NCBI RefSeq assembly: GCF_932276165.1
Contig: NC_064001.1
Span: forward strand, 1,929,501 to 1,993,500
Source of the DNA: Plutella xylostella
Taxonomy: Eukaryota; Arthropoda; Insecta; Lepidoptera; Plutellidae
Length of the DNA: 64,000 bases
Reading direction: 5' to 3'
This document shows, one piece after another, positions 10,054 through 21,935 of this stretch. How positions within the stretch are numbered: position 1 is the first letter of the stretch; the number at the start of each line of letters is the position of its first letter. The notes under the pieces are model-generated. The model was given only the letters and a program-made list of their open reading frames with translations. It ran no database searches and was not told where the DNA came from. The translations under genes were made by a program, and so were the position numbers.

Positions 10054-12303
10054 CATTGCATTTTATTTTTTAAACTTTATTCTACATATAAAAGAGTTTA
10101 TATAATATACAGGAGCGGACTTCTTGCATTAAGTAAAGCAAACATTTTTAAAAATTACAGGTTACGAAACTATTTAAACCCAAACCGAGATTTTCTTTTG
10201 ACGTTTAAAAGTTCCAAAATCGACCAATAGATGGCATCCGGCCTGTCGTTTTTATGAGCTGCATTCTTCTGAGGGGACGGAAGATGTCATAAATAGTACA
10301 AAGCTGTCTTAAACTATTTAATACTTAATATTATGCATAATATAACAGCTAGTTATTGCATATGGTTGAATTCACATCCATTGGGTTTGTGTATTGGCTG
10401 AAAGGACTGGAATCCATGCCGGCTAAAAAAAATGCAGTGCTGTTGAGTATGAAGTTTTACTAGCGCCATCTTTAATCGGTTTTTGTCTATGGTTGAAAAT
10501 CTCCCATTCAAAGGTGTTCGAACAAAAACCGTTACATTAAAAGCACATCAGTACACCTCTACCGCCCATTTTACACATAAACACGGCGCTGTTCAATTTT
10601 AGCGTTTACTCGCTGGTGATAACAGTCATTATTACATGCACATAAAACCTATCTCATAGAAGGAGTGTCGCGTCCAAATGAGGTTGTTGATATGCCACGT
10701 CATTATGTGAGCTCCGAGGTTCTGTGCTCCGATTTCAATGCTAAAATATGGCGTCTCATATTATTTGCGGAACACACGTACAGACAGGGCTAGCATCTTA
10801 TGACTGCTTACGTTTCGTCAACGCTTAGGCTAATTAATTCATTTTACAACGAAGAGCAAGGAAAAAGTTCCAGTGACATATTTATGTAAAGTCAATGGTA
10901 GGGGGAACTTTTTCATTGCTCGTTAGTACCTATATCAAGACAAACCTATCTGCTTTAATGGCACTTTTATGACTAACCAAAAAAAACATTGACATATATA
11001 TTACTGCGTAAGGACAGGCCAAACCACTCAAATAAACACATTTTAAAGCGATAATTTATTTTACTACCAAAGTCCACAATGGCCGTACGATGTAACCTTG
11101 TACGGACGTCTGCATGCAACTCACTCATATTATTCTGTACCTACTGTCCGGTGACTGTAAAATATGAACGCACGTACAAGGTCGCGTCGTCAGGATAAGT
11201 AGCTCGGCTCTGACATAGTTTCAACAAATTATGACAGATGGCAGTTATTTTGCTTCTATGAAGAAGGTTTGAGCAAAATGTTCGGCGTATCCTTCCTTTT
11301 GAAATCATTGAAAAAAAACTTTTTCATTTCATTTCAACTGTCCATTATTCATCCGGTGCCTGTTCAGTCGGTAGCTGCCACTAATTTGACTGGTCAATTC
11401 TTTCAACACGGTGACAAACTGACAAACCCTAGTGTTGCTGTTGGGTTTGTCATCGTCATGATATGATGAAGATTTCATAACATTATTTCTAACATGAACT
11501 AGCGTGGCTCATTAGATTTGATACTTGTGTCTGACTGAGCCTCGTTGTACTCTCAACCAATAAAAGTTTTTTTTTTTTTAATTTATTTTTGCATTTTTTT
11601 TCTATACTTACATATATTTATGAAGTAAAAACCTGCAACGTCATCGCACTATATTTTATTTTTCCATTTCTTGTGTGTATTTTAAAACTGTGTGTCACTA
11701 TTTATCTTCCTGCTGTGGACATTTTTATTATGTTTTACCGCTCGTGGAACACATAACTCCTTTTATCATTTGGTTGAGCGCAATGAAACATACAGGGTGA
11801 TTGTAAATACACTCACGAAGCATACATGAAAGAAGAAATAATTGTACCTAGGATAAAAATGAGAAATTTGACATGTGATTATACGATCCAAGCAAAATTG
11901 AATATTTTATGTAAACTATACAAAAATCTAGTCATTAAAAAAAACACTTCAATCTAGTGCGGCGACTACGAAACATAATCTGGTCGCCTGGTAAAGATCA
12001 CTTCTTACTTAGTTTAGCGTTGAAGTCGCCTATTGTACATACTTTGTCCTAGCTGTTAAGTTATGTTATTTTATGCACAATAAAGACACACCACTACTAT
12101 TCTAAGCTCCCGTCTACCGCTTTCGCACAAGACCTTTTATATTAGAACAAAGTGGCGGAAGAGTGCACCCTGTATATATAAAATACGAACAAAACATCAA
12201 AGGATGCCCCACATGCCGGCCCATTAGGCAGCGACCGCCGTGGACCCGCTTTGCAGTCGCGGCCGATCCAACCCAGTACCTGCTGCTTAAATTAAACTAT
12301 ACT
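10054..12303. other. non-coding interval, AT-rich
   Basis: No supported gene. At 10850-10930 there is a short palindromic element whose arms are 'aaggaaaaagttcc' and 'ggaactttttcattgctcg', related to the MITE at 1587. A 'tacagggtga' motif occurs near 11795. Short open frames such as 11269-11466 have no domain or context. Confidence 0.4.
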
Positions 12304-12449
12304 TAGGCCCTGTTTCACAATGTCTGGTTAGTGGCTACTTGTGAGATAAAAGACAAGGTGTCACTGTCTGTTATTATTTTTTAGACAGTGACAGCATGTA
12401 TTTTATCCTACAGGTAGCCACTAACCAGACATTGTGAAACAAGCCCTTA
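12304..12449. mobile_element. MITE, family M1 copy 1
   Basis: The left end 'ctgtttcacaatgtctggtt' followed by agtggctac is mirrored by the right end 'gtagccactaaccagacatt' followed by gtgaaac. The arms are about 45 bp. The centre has a second pair, 'tgtcactgtct' / 'agacagtgaca'. The same layout recurs at 59855-60000, which supports a real mobile family. Confidence 0.75.
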
Positions 12450-12943
12450 TACTTTTAAAAGTATAGCTTGAGTCCTATAACAGTTATCAGGTATCCATAA
12501 TCCATACATTTTATTTCCCGTCGGTCGGGGATGACAGTCGTGAGCATATTTATGTATGTACATTTGATTGTTTTCCATGCTATATTTTTGTCGTCATAAT
12601 CAGCCCGTAATCATCCAATGCTAGACCAAGTTTTTCGGCATTTTAAAATAAAATAAGAATATGAAGTCGCCAGTGGAGGCTGTGTTTGAATTAGCACCGA
12701 GTGGAATATGTTATCTTTGTTACTTGCCGGGACCAGCCGGGACCACTGCAAAGCTATTTTCAAACGAGCTTTTTAAAACACCCGCATAGAGAGAGCGTAA
12801 AAGCATATTTAACTTTTAATTATTGTGCCGCGAAAGAATGAGCTTTTGGCCAAAATAATCTGAAAGTTGGACCGCTGGAATTAGAAGCATCTGTTTTTTG
12901 GTAGGTTTTGAAAAAGGGATTTTAATAAAACAAACACTCACAC

Positions 12944-13075
12944 CTTGTACTAATGTACTCCTTTGCGGGGTAGGCAATGCACCTCATTGCTGCACCCACT
13001 TTTCGCCAGTATTATGTTAGTCCCAATAGGGGGCGGGCCTATTGCCATTTTACGGGCACATCCAAGACCCGAGAA
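12944..13075 (-). repeat. tRNA-derived SINE, 3' half (split by a LINE)
   Basis: On the minus strand this is the tail half of the SINE that is complete at 23763 and 55635 ('gacccgagaa' to 'caaggtgtgag'). It stops at gagaa 13071-13075, exactly where the LINE begins. The matching head half resumes at 17553. The LINE therefore inserted into a pre-existing SINE. Confidence 0.85.
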
Positions 13076-13384
13076 TAGAATAGAATAGAATAGTTCATTT
13101 ATTTGCTTGAATATAGGTAGGTACAAAGATGTTATTACAATTTTAATTCTGCTATATTCTACCCTTGAAGGGTGTACAAATATAATTTTACACTGCATGC
13201 ACATTAATAATACATTTAAAAAAAGAAATAGTGTCAATAGATCAAACTTGATTCAAACAGTATTAATAAAAAAAATAAAAATGTCATGCTTCAAAAAAAT
13301 TAATAATAATGTCAATAGAAAACAATATAAAATTAAAATTAAAAATATCAAGCTAAATTAAATTATAAGTAAATAAATAGGCAC

Positions 13385-14796
13385 ATTCAATCATTAAAGT
13401 CATCAAAAAATTCTTTTATATGATAATATGATTTTGATAATAATAAATCTTTCAGTTTATGTTTAAATATTTTAATGTCAGCGGTTTCCTTTAGTATTTT
13501 TGGAAGATGGTTATATATTTTTGTTGCCATTCCGAATATAGGTACTTTTGTCAAGGAGTGCTGTTTTCCTAGGTATGGCACACATTTTATTTTGAAGTCG
13601 TTCACTTCTAAATGAGCTAAATAGGCTCATGTTACATTTTACAAATATTGCAACCTCAAATATGTACAGAGATGTCAGGGTTAAAATAGAAAGCTTTTTG
13701 AAGTATAGTTTGCAGCTATCTCTTTGTTTCAGTCGGCATATGGCCCGAACACATCTTTTTTGTGCTTTAAATGCCCTGTCTCTGTCCGTTGAGTTACCCC
13801 AAAATATAATTCCATAGCGGAGAGTAGATACCACATAAGCATGATATGCCGTTAAAACTGTGTTCTGGTTTACTACTTTTGACAGCATGTATAGTGCGTA
13901 TGAAAATTTATATAACTTAGTACAAATTATGTCAATTTGTTCCTTCCAATTAAGATGGCAGTCAATTTGTACTCCTAGAAATTTAGCACTAACGGTAGAA
14001 GCGATAGGTTTACCTTCCCATGCTATGTTTAAATCACTTAAATCTATGTTGTTATAATTATTTCTGAATGTCATGATTTTGGTTTTGTCAATATTTAAAA
14101 TTAAATTATTTAATTTCAGCCAGTCTATTATATTATTTAAATTTGTATTTATGTCGTTACTAATTGTATTATTGTCATTGCCTGTAAAAACGGCCGTGCT
14201 ATCATCAGCAAATAGATACATAGGACAATTTATAGCCGTAGGGAAATCGTTAATGTAAATTAAGAACAGTAATGGTCCTAGTACGCTTCCCTGTGGAACG
14301 CCACATTTAACCGTCCTTTGTTGTGATCGGTAATTAGTAATAACTTTATCTGTAAGATTAATTTTAGCTATTTCAGTTATTTGCTTCCTGTTCTGGAGGT
14401 AAGATTTTAGTAAGTCGAGAACATTACCTCTAACTCCGTATGAGTAAAGCTTTTTGGTCAGAATATCATGATCTACTAGGTCAAATGCTTTTGTTAAGTC
14501 CATGTATAAGGCAGTGACTAGTTGCCTTTTATCTAAACTTTTTGTTACTTGCAATAGGAAATTATAAATAGTAACATTTACATTTTTATTTTTTCGGAAG
14601 CCAGCTTGTGCCTCAGTAAACAATGTATATTTTTCAAAATACTTATATATGTTATTATAAATAACCTTTTCTAATATTTTTGAGAAAATAGGGATTAGCG
14701 CTACTGGCCTATAATATCCCATGTTTTCTCGGTCCTCTTTTTTAAACATCGGCTTTACAATGGATATTTTTAAGATATCGGGGAATATTCCATATA
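13385..14796 (-). pseudogene. LINE reverse transcriptase, C-terminal half
   Basis: The frame reads on from YGIFPDILKISIVKPMFKK through RT blocks: FRKNKNVN, DLTKAFDLVDHDIL, GVPQGSVLGPLLFLIYIND and the catalytic FADD box (YLFADDSTAVF). Near 13560-13605 the frame shifts. The remaining C-terminus (CVPYLGKQHSLTKVPIFGMA ... EFFDDFND) continues in another frame and stops at 13387. The first few codons of the visible open frame (MGHPV, from 14809) derive from the foldback insertion, not the LINE. The element is broken by that insertion, the frameshift and its 5' truncation. Confidence 0.85.
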
Positions 14797-16443
14797 CAGG
14801 GTGTCCCAAAAGTCAACGTCATCCCTTAAAAGGCTGATAGGTCAGCTCATGAGAGGCCAGAATATCACAATATGACCTTAGTAAAAACTCGATAATTTTC
14901 GAGATATTGACACTTTTATAAATTTCCTGAAAATCGACACCTTGGATCAGTTTTTTGCGTGCCGCCGGTACAAAAATCCATATTGTTAGAATTTGTTTGG
15001 TGTTGCATCAACCTGTATAGCCCTGCTATTGATCGCAGTCAAAAAAAATATCGAGTAATGCTGTATGTTTAAAAAAAACACGGTTTTCAAAGTCATAAAA
15101 GGTAATCGTATTTTTTTATAAACAACTTTGACTCTACATACTGTAAAAAAAATATACCACGCAAACCTGGCACCTTATTTAAAAAGATTGCTCATTTAAT
15201 GCAGTTTCCAAAATAATATAAAACGTTGCTATTGTTTTAATTAACAAAAAAGTTATTGCTATTTTAGTACAAAACGACCTCGATGTAAAATTGTTTGAAG
15301 GAAATTTATCTGACTGAATTTATTAAGGGTAAGTCATGCTGGAATGAGTAAAAGTAAAATAAGTGGTGTGGCCGGGAGTGGGAAAAGAGACAACATTGTC
15401 ACAGTTACTAAAAAAAAACGCATTTTGAGTATCTTTCTCGAAAAAAGTGGACTATAGCAACTCCTCATTCCCCATAAATGGTAACGTACATTCCTGAGTA
15501 GTGCTAATGTGTGATATAATGAAGTAAAACGCTTACACATGTACATTGTACACCCACAGTATCCAAAAAAGGGACAGAACAGTTCGTCATCAACATTACC
15601 TCTAATTACTTGTTATTTATTTTAAAGTTATAGTTAAACAAAACCAAACTCTCAAAATTATGATTATGACCATAAATGAGTATTATTTTTTGCTGATTAT
15701 GTATTTAATATAAAAATGTGGTTTTATAATTTTGAGAAATAAAAATAAAAGTCAATAAATGTTTGTTTTTTTTAAATAAGGTGTAAAAAACGCAAAATAC
15801 GTTTTATAAGAGTTTGGTAAGTTTTTTCTTAGCTATTTTGCGTCATCTATGTTGCCACGGCTGACCCCACCACCTATTTTACTTTTACTCATTCCAACAT
15901 GACTTACCCTTAATAAATTCAGTCAGATAAATTTCCTTCAAACAATTTTACATCGAGGTCGTTTTGTACTAAAATAGCAATAACTTTTTTGTTAATTAAA
16001 ACAATAGCAACTTTTTATACCATTTTGGAAACTGCATTAAATGAGCAATCTTTTCAATTAAGGTGGTAGGTTTGCGTGGTATATTTTTTTTACATTATGT
16101 AGAGTCAAAGTTGTTTATAAAAAAATACGATTACCTTTTATGACTTTGAAAACCGTTTTTTTTTTAGACATACAGCATTACTCGATATTTTTTTTGACTG
16201 CGATCAATAGCATGGCTATACAGGGTGATGCAACATTAAACAAATTCTAACAATATGGATTTTTGTACCGGTGGCACGCAAATAACTGATCCAAGGTGTC
16301 GATTTTCAGGAAATTTATAAAAGTGTCAATATCTCGAAAATTATCGAGTTTTTACTAAGGTCATATTGTGATATTCTGGCCTCTCATGAGCTGACCTATC
16401 AGCCCTTTAAGGGATGACGTTGACTTTTGGGACACCCTGTATA
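14793..16443. mobile_element. foldback DNA transposon with ~580-bp inverted arms, TSD tata
   Basis: The element runs 14797-16439. The left end cagggtgtcccaaaagtcaa is the exact complement of the right end. Arms of about 580 bp (14797-15375 and 15861-16439) mirror each other with scattered differences around a roughly 485-bp unique centre. The TSD tata is at 14793-14796 and 16440-16443. Counting tata once rejoins the LINE frame exactly (VNLCII then YGIFPD), which confirms the borders. No transposase frame is present. The superfamily is undetermined; a 4-bp TATA target and CAGGGTG ends are the clues. Confidence 0.9.
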
Positions 16444-17552
16444 ATACATAGGTTCACTATATGGCTAACAACAGGACTTATGATATGAGCTACATTCTTT
16501 AATACTTTGGTACAGATATTGTCATAGCCAGTACTGTTCGTATTTTTTAAAGACATTGTCACTTTGAATATATCCTCAGGCGTCGTAAGGCCTAAGAACA
16601 CAGATTTTTCTTGATTTGGGAGAGTGCTAGTTTTATCCTTACTAAATTGTTTATGAAGTGGTTGAACCTGATCAATAAAAAAGTTATTAAAAGCTTCAGC
16701 AATTTTTTGAGGATTTTGGATAATTTTATTTGCTACTTTGATTTGATTTATATATTCATTAGGATATTGCGCTTTACTGTTGTTTATGATTTTCCATGTT
16801 TCTTTAGATTTGTTATGGGACATTTTAATATTGTACTCATTTTGTGATCTTTGTGTTTGTTTAATTATAAGGTTTAGTCTTTTAGCATAGGTCTTAAATA
16901 CTATTTTGTTAGCATCATTTTTATGTCTTCTATATTTCCAAAGCATTTCGCGTTTTCTTTTAGCACACATTTTTATGCCCTTTGTTATCCACTTAGGACG
17001 TTTTGTTGCTGATATTTTCACTCTCGTCAGAGGAAAACAGAGCTCATAAAATAATTTAAAAATACTGTGAAATGATTCAAACGCTGCGTTTGGCTCATTT
17101 AGATTATAGGTCTCATCAAAGCTTAATTGAGAAATGTAGTATTGAAATTTTTCAAGATTTTCAACAGTATACTGTCTTCTTTCTATAAACCAGTGTTTTA
17201 AAGTACAAGTTTTTTTAACTGGGCATTTTACTAGTTGAGCGGTATGGTCTGACAATGCAAGTTCTAACACTTCAGCTTTGCAGCCTCGTATGTTGTGGGC
17301 AAAGTTATCTAGACACGTGCCACTTCTCAACCGGGTTGGTTCATTTATAATCAGTTTTAAATTGTGACTTGATAAAATGTGTTCAAAGTATATGCTCATT
17401 CTTGTTTTCTTAAGGCGATCAATATTAAAGTCACCACATATAATTGTCTTATTCGGGATTTTGTAGGAAAGCGAAGTCAAAAGATTGTCTAGTGTATTAA
17501 AAAAAATGTCAAGAGTATTTAAGTCATATTTGGGTGGCCTATACAGGCATAT
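16440..17552 (-). pseudogene. LINE endonuclease and linker, N-terminal half
   Basis: The visible methionine-started frame begins at 17480, but coding similarity extends up to 17552 (CLYRPPKYDLNTLDIF). It has the APE-type endonuclease motifs ICGDFNID and LALSDH, then a basic linker (RPKWITKGIKMCAKRKREML). The N-terminal RT block (NSTGYDNICTKVLK) follows. The frame runs into the foldback element at VNLCII. The N-terminal part of the endonuclease is absent. Confidence 0.85.
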
Positions 17553-17640
17553 GAGAACAAATATCTGTGTTTAAACAAATATCTGCCCCAGCCGGGAATC
17601 GAATCCGGGACCTTCGGCTCAGTAGTCAGGGTCACTAACT
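17553..17640 (-). repeat. tRNA-derived SINE, 5' half (split by a LINE)
   Basis: This is the head half of the SINE interrupted at 13075. It contains the tRNA-like B-box region (gggttcgattcccggctg when read on the minus strand, with one extra change). The very 5' end (cgaccgaatggcgtagtgg) is missing, because the sequence leaves the family at 'gtcactaact'. Confidence 0.85.
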
Positions 17641-18340
17641 AAATTTTGATAGTAGATCATATTGTTTCGGTTTTCATTTCTTATGTACCCAATGAATTAA
17701 ATCGGATTCATTTTAAGCTTCCTGGAATTTTATTACTGATGTTCCGGTTTGCAGGTGATTAAAAAAAAACTTTAAAAAAAGTTTTGGTAGCTTATAAGGC
17801 GTAACTATCGGTATTACTTTCACCAAAAGACAAAAAAATATACCGTCAAGGTTTTAAAGCGCTCAAAATATGTGGAACAAAAAATAAACGTGCTCTTTTA
17901 GAAATTACTCACAAGTTTCTCTATTTCCGTAACCAATACAACTTGATCCATTCGCCAGTATACAGACAAGGTATCAGACTAGCACACGGGAGGTCTCAGT
18001 TGTTTGGATAAACTATTTTGGCGAATGAGGCCGCCTCTAGTCTGGTTCCATTGCCCTTTACTCAAATTAATTCAGTTTATTTGTAGCGTGTGTAGTTAAA
18101 AACTTATTTATGAGTGGTTAACTAGTACTACACGGATATACTATTACTATTTATATTACAAAGTGTTAAAAGTATAACGAAATTAGCAAAAAATATATCT
18201 GTGTCATAAGACTTGACGTGGATAGCGCTCCGAAGCTTCGGAAAAACAAAACTGCAGCACGCAAACTTCTCACTGTGACTCTATCTTATTGAATTATACG
18301 TGAAGATGGCGTGACAACTCTTGTTCGTTCGTCGTCTACT
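17641..18340. other. non-coding interval
   Basis: No supported gene or repeat. It is AT-rich with short A-runs. Confidence 0.4.
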
Positions 18341-18487
18341 TAAGCTGCGTACAGACCGGCCCAACGAACGCCCAACGATGGATATTTATGTGATATTTAT
18401 CATACATAATACAGGGCAGATTGCAGCAACTAAGGTCAACGAAACCCGTTCGTTGGCGTTCGTTTGGTCGGTCTGTGCGCAGCTTTA
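18341..18487. mobile_element. MITE with ~35-bp terminal inverted repeats
   Basis: The left end 'taagctgcgtacagaccggc' continuing to ccaacgaacgcc pairs with the right end 'cgttggcgttcgtttggtcg' continuing to gtctgtgcgcagcttta. It is about 147 bp and has no coding capacity. Confidence 0.7.
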
Positions 18488-18689
18488 GACAGTCACCCCT
18501 GAGGCAGTGGGCAGTAAGTGACCGCTATTCTGACTGGATATTCCTTTCACCACGGTGACAAAGCCATGACGCCCTTTAGTGTCATCTATTTGTCACCGAC
18601 ATGTTAAGAAGAACATTGAATAGATTATGACAGTGCGGAGGGTGAAGATAATGAAATAAATATATATTAGCACTAACGGTGCCACTTTC

Positions 18690-18880
18690 ACGAGATTATC
18701 TATTTACTCTGCCCCGGTCGTTTCCGTTTCACAAGGAAGGTTACTCTATACTGACGAAAAACGAACGAACGAGGGCTGTCATGCAAATGGCACGTTTAAT
18801 ACAACGAGATAGAGTCGTGGCTCGTGCAGCAGTGCTCCGAGACTTAGTTTTTCGTCATGTAGAGTGCCCCGCAAGGGTCG
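18690..18880 (+). repeat. dispersed repeat, family D copy 1
   Basis: The core 'gaaaaacgaacgaacgaggg' followed by 'cacgtttaatacaacgagat' and agagtcgtggctcg recurs at 52025-52150. A more diverged version is at 48090-48185. The short open frame through it is not conserved between copies, so I treat it as non-coding. Confidence 0.6.
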
Positions 18881-18904
18881 TTGTCGCTTGGCAACGCTCA
18901 ACTG

Positions 18905-19613
18905 TTTCCAACTGAAGCAATATAGGAAAAGTAATTTGATACACGCGGATATCTTCTCTGTTGTGTAATGGGTTTGTTTTATTAAGAATTGGTTGGTTTT
19001 AACCAACAAAATTAAATTCTAACTTTTTTTAATTTACCAGCAATATTTATTACCTACCTATGTATTTAAAAAACGGAACGTAAATAACACATAACGTACT
19101 TTTTTTTCAAATGTTGTTCTTATCAATCATACCTACAGGTTTAACGGGTGTTTGACACATATATATATGCGTAGATTATTGGAAGCGCCAATTAAATATC
19201 TTCTGTATATTATATACTTAGTTTTGTGGTAAGTCCAGTAACAATAATTACAAGTACTCTATACATTGTAAACCATAATAATTACAGTGCTCCAAAATTG
19301 ATAATGCGCATAGAAATCTTTGACAGATGGGTTGTTTTCGATTATGTGACACATGATATTGACTCCTATTTCTTTCGTACAAGGTGCAAAATGCAAGTGT
19401 TTTTTTAATGCTCTTACGATTTAATGATTCGGGAGTGAAGATCTGCATGTGCATTATTAATTTTGGACAAGTGTATGTCCTTGTGAAGTACAAGTGGCAT
19501 GCTAATAATATTCAATAGAGAATCTAATTTATTTTAAGTCAAGCCTGTTGTGCCGAGCCATGAGTTGTATGACGTAGTTTGTTTAGTCACGCGACATGCA
19601 TAACAGCCTATTT
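18905..19613. other. non-coding interval
   Basis: AT-rich. Small open frames on both strands at 19226-19493 overlap each other and have no recognisable features. Confidence 0.4.
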
Positions 19614-20114
19614 CTGTAACGCAGTGTTTTTCAACCTTTTTCATGAGGCGACCCCCCTGGTAATAAAAAATATTCCGCGACCCCCTTGACCCTTTCGGTT
19701 TTTTATCATGTATGTAAGTATGTGTATGTTACAGTATTACCAACATTCATTCGGTACGACGTATTTATGGATTCGAAGTATAATACATACTTACTTATAG
19801 AATTTAAAAACACATTAAGTATTTCACGATTACAAACATCGGATGCGTCGCCATACGGTACGTACGACAAATGCCATTGCTACCGGGAATTTATTTTGTA
19901 ATTAGCTTTTCTTTCTCTCTTATTTGAGCATTTAAATATCTTGAATATAAGTCTTCAAGAGTGAAATAAAAATGCAAAAAACAATATACCTGACTTTACA
20001 AAAATAAAACTTGTGGTCGTCGCAGGGGCGTATTTAAAGATTGCGCGCCCTGGGCTCCTGTAGTTTTCCATCAAGGATTGAAAGAAAACAAAAAGAGCAG
20101 TCAGTGTATAGTAC

Positions 20115-20370
20115 CTATCGACCTACATATGTATAATATCATTGTGGTGATAGATTTGCATAGATAATGATATCTTCCGAACAAAAAGATTTTTTTTTGG
20201 ATAAACGGGTACGTACATTTTAGAACGTTTAGAAATAAACTTTGGGGACTGAGTGAGACATTTTTTTTTCTTTGGATTTCCTTAAAAAATACAGAGGTGG
20301 AAAAAAATAGACTATTCCACCGGTTCAAAAAAGAACAAAGGCCGGCTTTCATACTTAAAAAATCCAGCAC
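20115..20370 (+). repeat. direct repeat, copy 1
   Basis: It shares blocks such as 'cattgtggtgatagatttgc', 'acattttagaacgtttagaa' and 'gactattccaccggttca' with 21465-21735 in the same orientation. The copies have diverged by indels in A/T runs. Confidence 0.75.
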
Positions 20371-20389
20371 TGCTCGTCACCAAAATACC

Positions 20390-20822
20390 TCGGAGTGACA
20401 CAGCGTCCTGCCAGTGATGACGTATGGTGCAGAGACGTGGACACTGACGGTAGGACTGGTCCACCGATTTAATTAGAGCTATGCTTGGGGTTTCTCTGAT
20501 GGATCGTATCAGATATGAGGTGATGACCTTAGTCCTCTGACGGATACGTCAGAGGACTAAGGTTTCCGACATAGCTGTCAAAATATGCAAGCTGAAGTGA
20601 TAGTGGGCTGGTCATATCTGCCGAAGAACCGATAACCGTTGGGGTAGACGAGTTATCGAGTGGAAACCACGACGCCCTCCTGCCCGCTGGACTGAAGACC
20701 TTAGGCGGGTAGAGCCGGTAGTGGTTGGGTGAGGAAGGCCGAGGACCGAGTGTTGTGGCGCTCCTTGGGAGAGGCCTATGTCCAGCAGTGGATGATTATT
20801 GGCTGATGAAGATATCGGCAAG
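20390..20822 (+). pseudogene. RTE-type LINE, 3' part of RT ORF (degenerate)
   Basis: Translated pieces read CVLPVMTYGAETWTLT, then GVSLMDRIRYE, then (in another frame) KLKW-like and EW-PRRPPARWTEDL-like blocks, and finally the 3' 'gaggcctatgtccagcagtgg'. That order matches the C-terminus of RTE-clade ORF2 from memory of the family. Stops and frameshifts are frequent. A perfect inverted repeat at 20526-20563 interrupts the coding similarity. Confidence 0.7.
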
Positions 20823-20825
20823 GTC

Positions 20826-21450
20826 CGCGCATGCTAGAGAACTAGATTTTGCTCTTAACGACACAGTTCGTATAGTAACGGGATGCCTCAAACCGACACC
20901 GCTCTACAAGGTCTACTCTCTGGCTGGGATAGCACCCCCTAGCATACGGCGAAAAGTGGCATGTTCTGTTGAGAAAGGCAAACAAGAATGCGACTACAGA
21001 CATACACTTTACTCACACACTGCCGCACCTTCCCGCCTTAAGAGCGTTTCTAAGTAGTGTGGTGTCCTTAACTGATGAAAACCCACAAAACGCAAGGCTA
21101 AGGCTCTGGTAGGAAAAGCAGCCCCAGGATCCTTTCCTACCTTTTGAGGAAAAACTTGCTCCCGGTATCAGTCTCCCCTGGCACATTTGGAAGACTCTAA
21201 ATAGGTTGCAAACAGAGGTAGGCTGCTGCAAGGACAATCTTTGCAAGTGGGGTTATACCGTTGGTACCAACCTACCTATGCGACTGTGGTACCGCCCTCC
21301 TGACTATGGAGCATGTACTCTCCTGCCCCCTGTGCACTTCCATCTGAACTTGGGAAGACTTACTCCAGGCCCACCAGAATGCTATCAAAGTTGCTTCGTT
21401 TCGGTCTAGACAAATTAAAAAAATCGCATGTTCACTGACACGAAAGAAGA
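20826..21450 (+). pseudogene. second LINE fragment (C-terminal region)
   Basis: A frame reads ARELDFALNDTVRIVTGCLK, then PTPLYKVYSLAGIAPPSIRR. This resembles the C-terminal region of other insect LINE ORF2 proteins in which a TGCL-PTP...LAGIAPP motif recurs. It is unrelated to the adjacent RTE piece. Later frames are broken. Clade not determined. Confidence 0.55.
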
Positions 21451-21464
21451 AGAAGTTTAGAGTA

Positions 21465-21735
21465 CCTACCGACCTACATTATGTATAGGAACATTGTGGT
21501 GATAGATTTGCATAAAAAATTATATCTTCCGAAGAAAAAAAAATCTGGATAGACGAGTACATTTTAGAACGTTTAGAAATAAACTTGTGCAGGGCGGGCG
21601 ACTGAGTTATCCAAAAAAAACTTTGGATTTCCTTCAAGAAAATACCTACCAAGGCGGAAAAAATTAGACTATTCCACCGGTTCAGAAAAAAACGAAGGTG
21701 GCTTTCATACTTATCATATTTCTTAAGACATGAAA
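21465..21735 (+). repeat. direct repeat, copy 2
   Basis: Same orientation and block order as 20115-20370. The pair brackets the two LINE fragments inside the inner hAT-like element. Confidence 0.75.
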
Positions 21736-21935
21736 TCAACATTTGCAAAGATGGCTCAGGGCCGTTCTAGGCTTACGTCCTAAAATATTGTTCTGTACTT
21801 TTTTAATCCTTCAACCTAAAGTCCAAGGGCGGCCTGCCGGCCGGCCGCCCCTGGGCCGCCCTTCGCCGCCTGCCACCCCGGGCTGTAGCCCTTTTAGCCC
21901 TAGGGTAAATACGCCCCTGGGTCGTCGTCTTTGAA

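Larger units (their letters stand above)
13076..17552 (-). mobile_element. 5'-truncated non-LTR retrotransposon (LINE) inserted in a SINE
   Basis: Coding is on the minus strand and the 3' end is at 13076. A (tagaa)n tail as seen on the plus strand spans 13076-13095. The target duplication gagaa is at 13071-13075 and 17553-17557. The 5' end at 17552 falls inside the endonuclease domain, just upstream of the CLYRPPKYD motif, so about the first part of the element is missing. Removing the foldback insertion leaves about 2.8 kb. Organisation is APE endonuclease then RT, as in CR1/Jockey-like clades; the clade is not resolved. Confidence 0.88.
20015..21927. mobile_element. inner hAT-like element nested in the first, TSD ggtcgtcg
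   Basis: The element occupies 20023-21919. The ends are inverted: caggggcgtattta on the left and taaatacgcccctg on the right. An exact 8-bp duplication ggtcgtcg lies at 20015-20022 and 21920-21927. It has no transposase. It contains two direct copies of a roughly 270-bp segment (20115-20370 and 21465-21735) flanking LINE debris. Confidence 0.9.
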
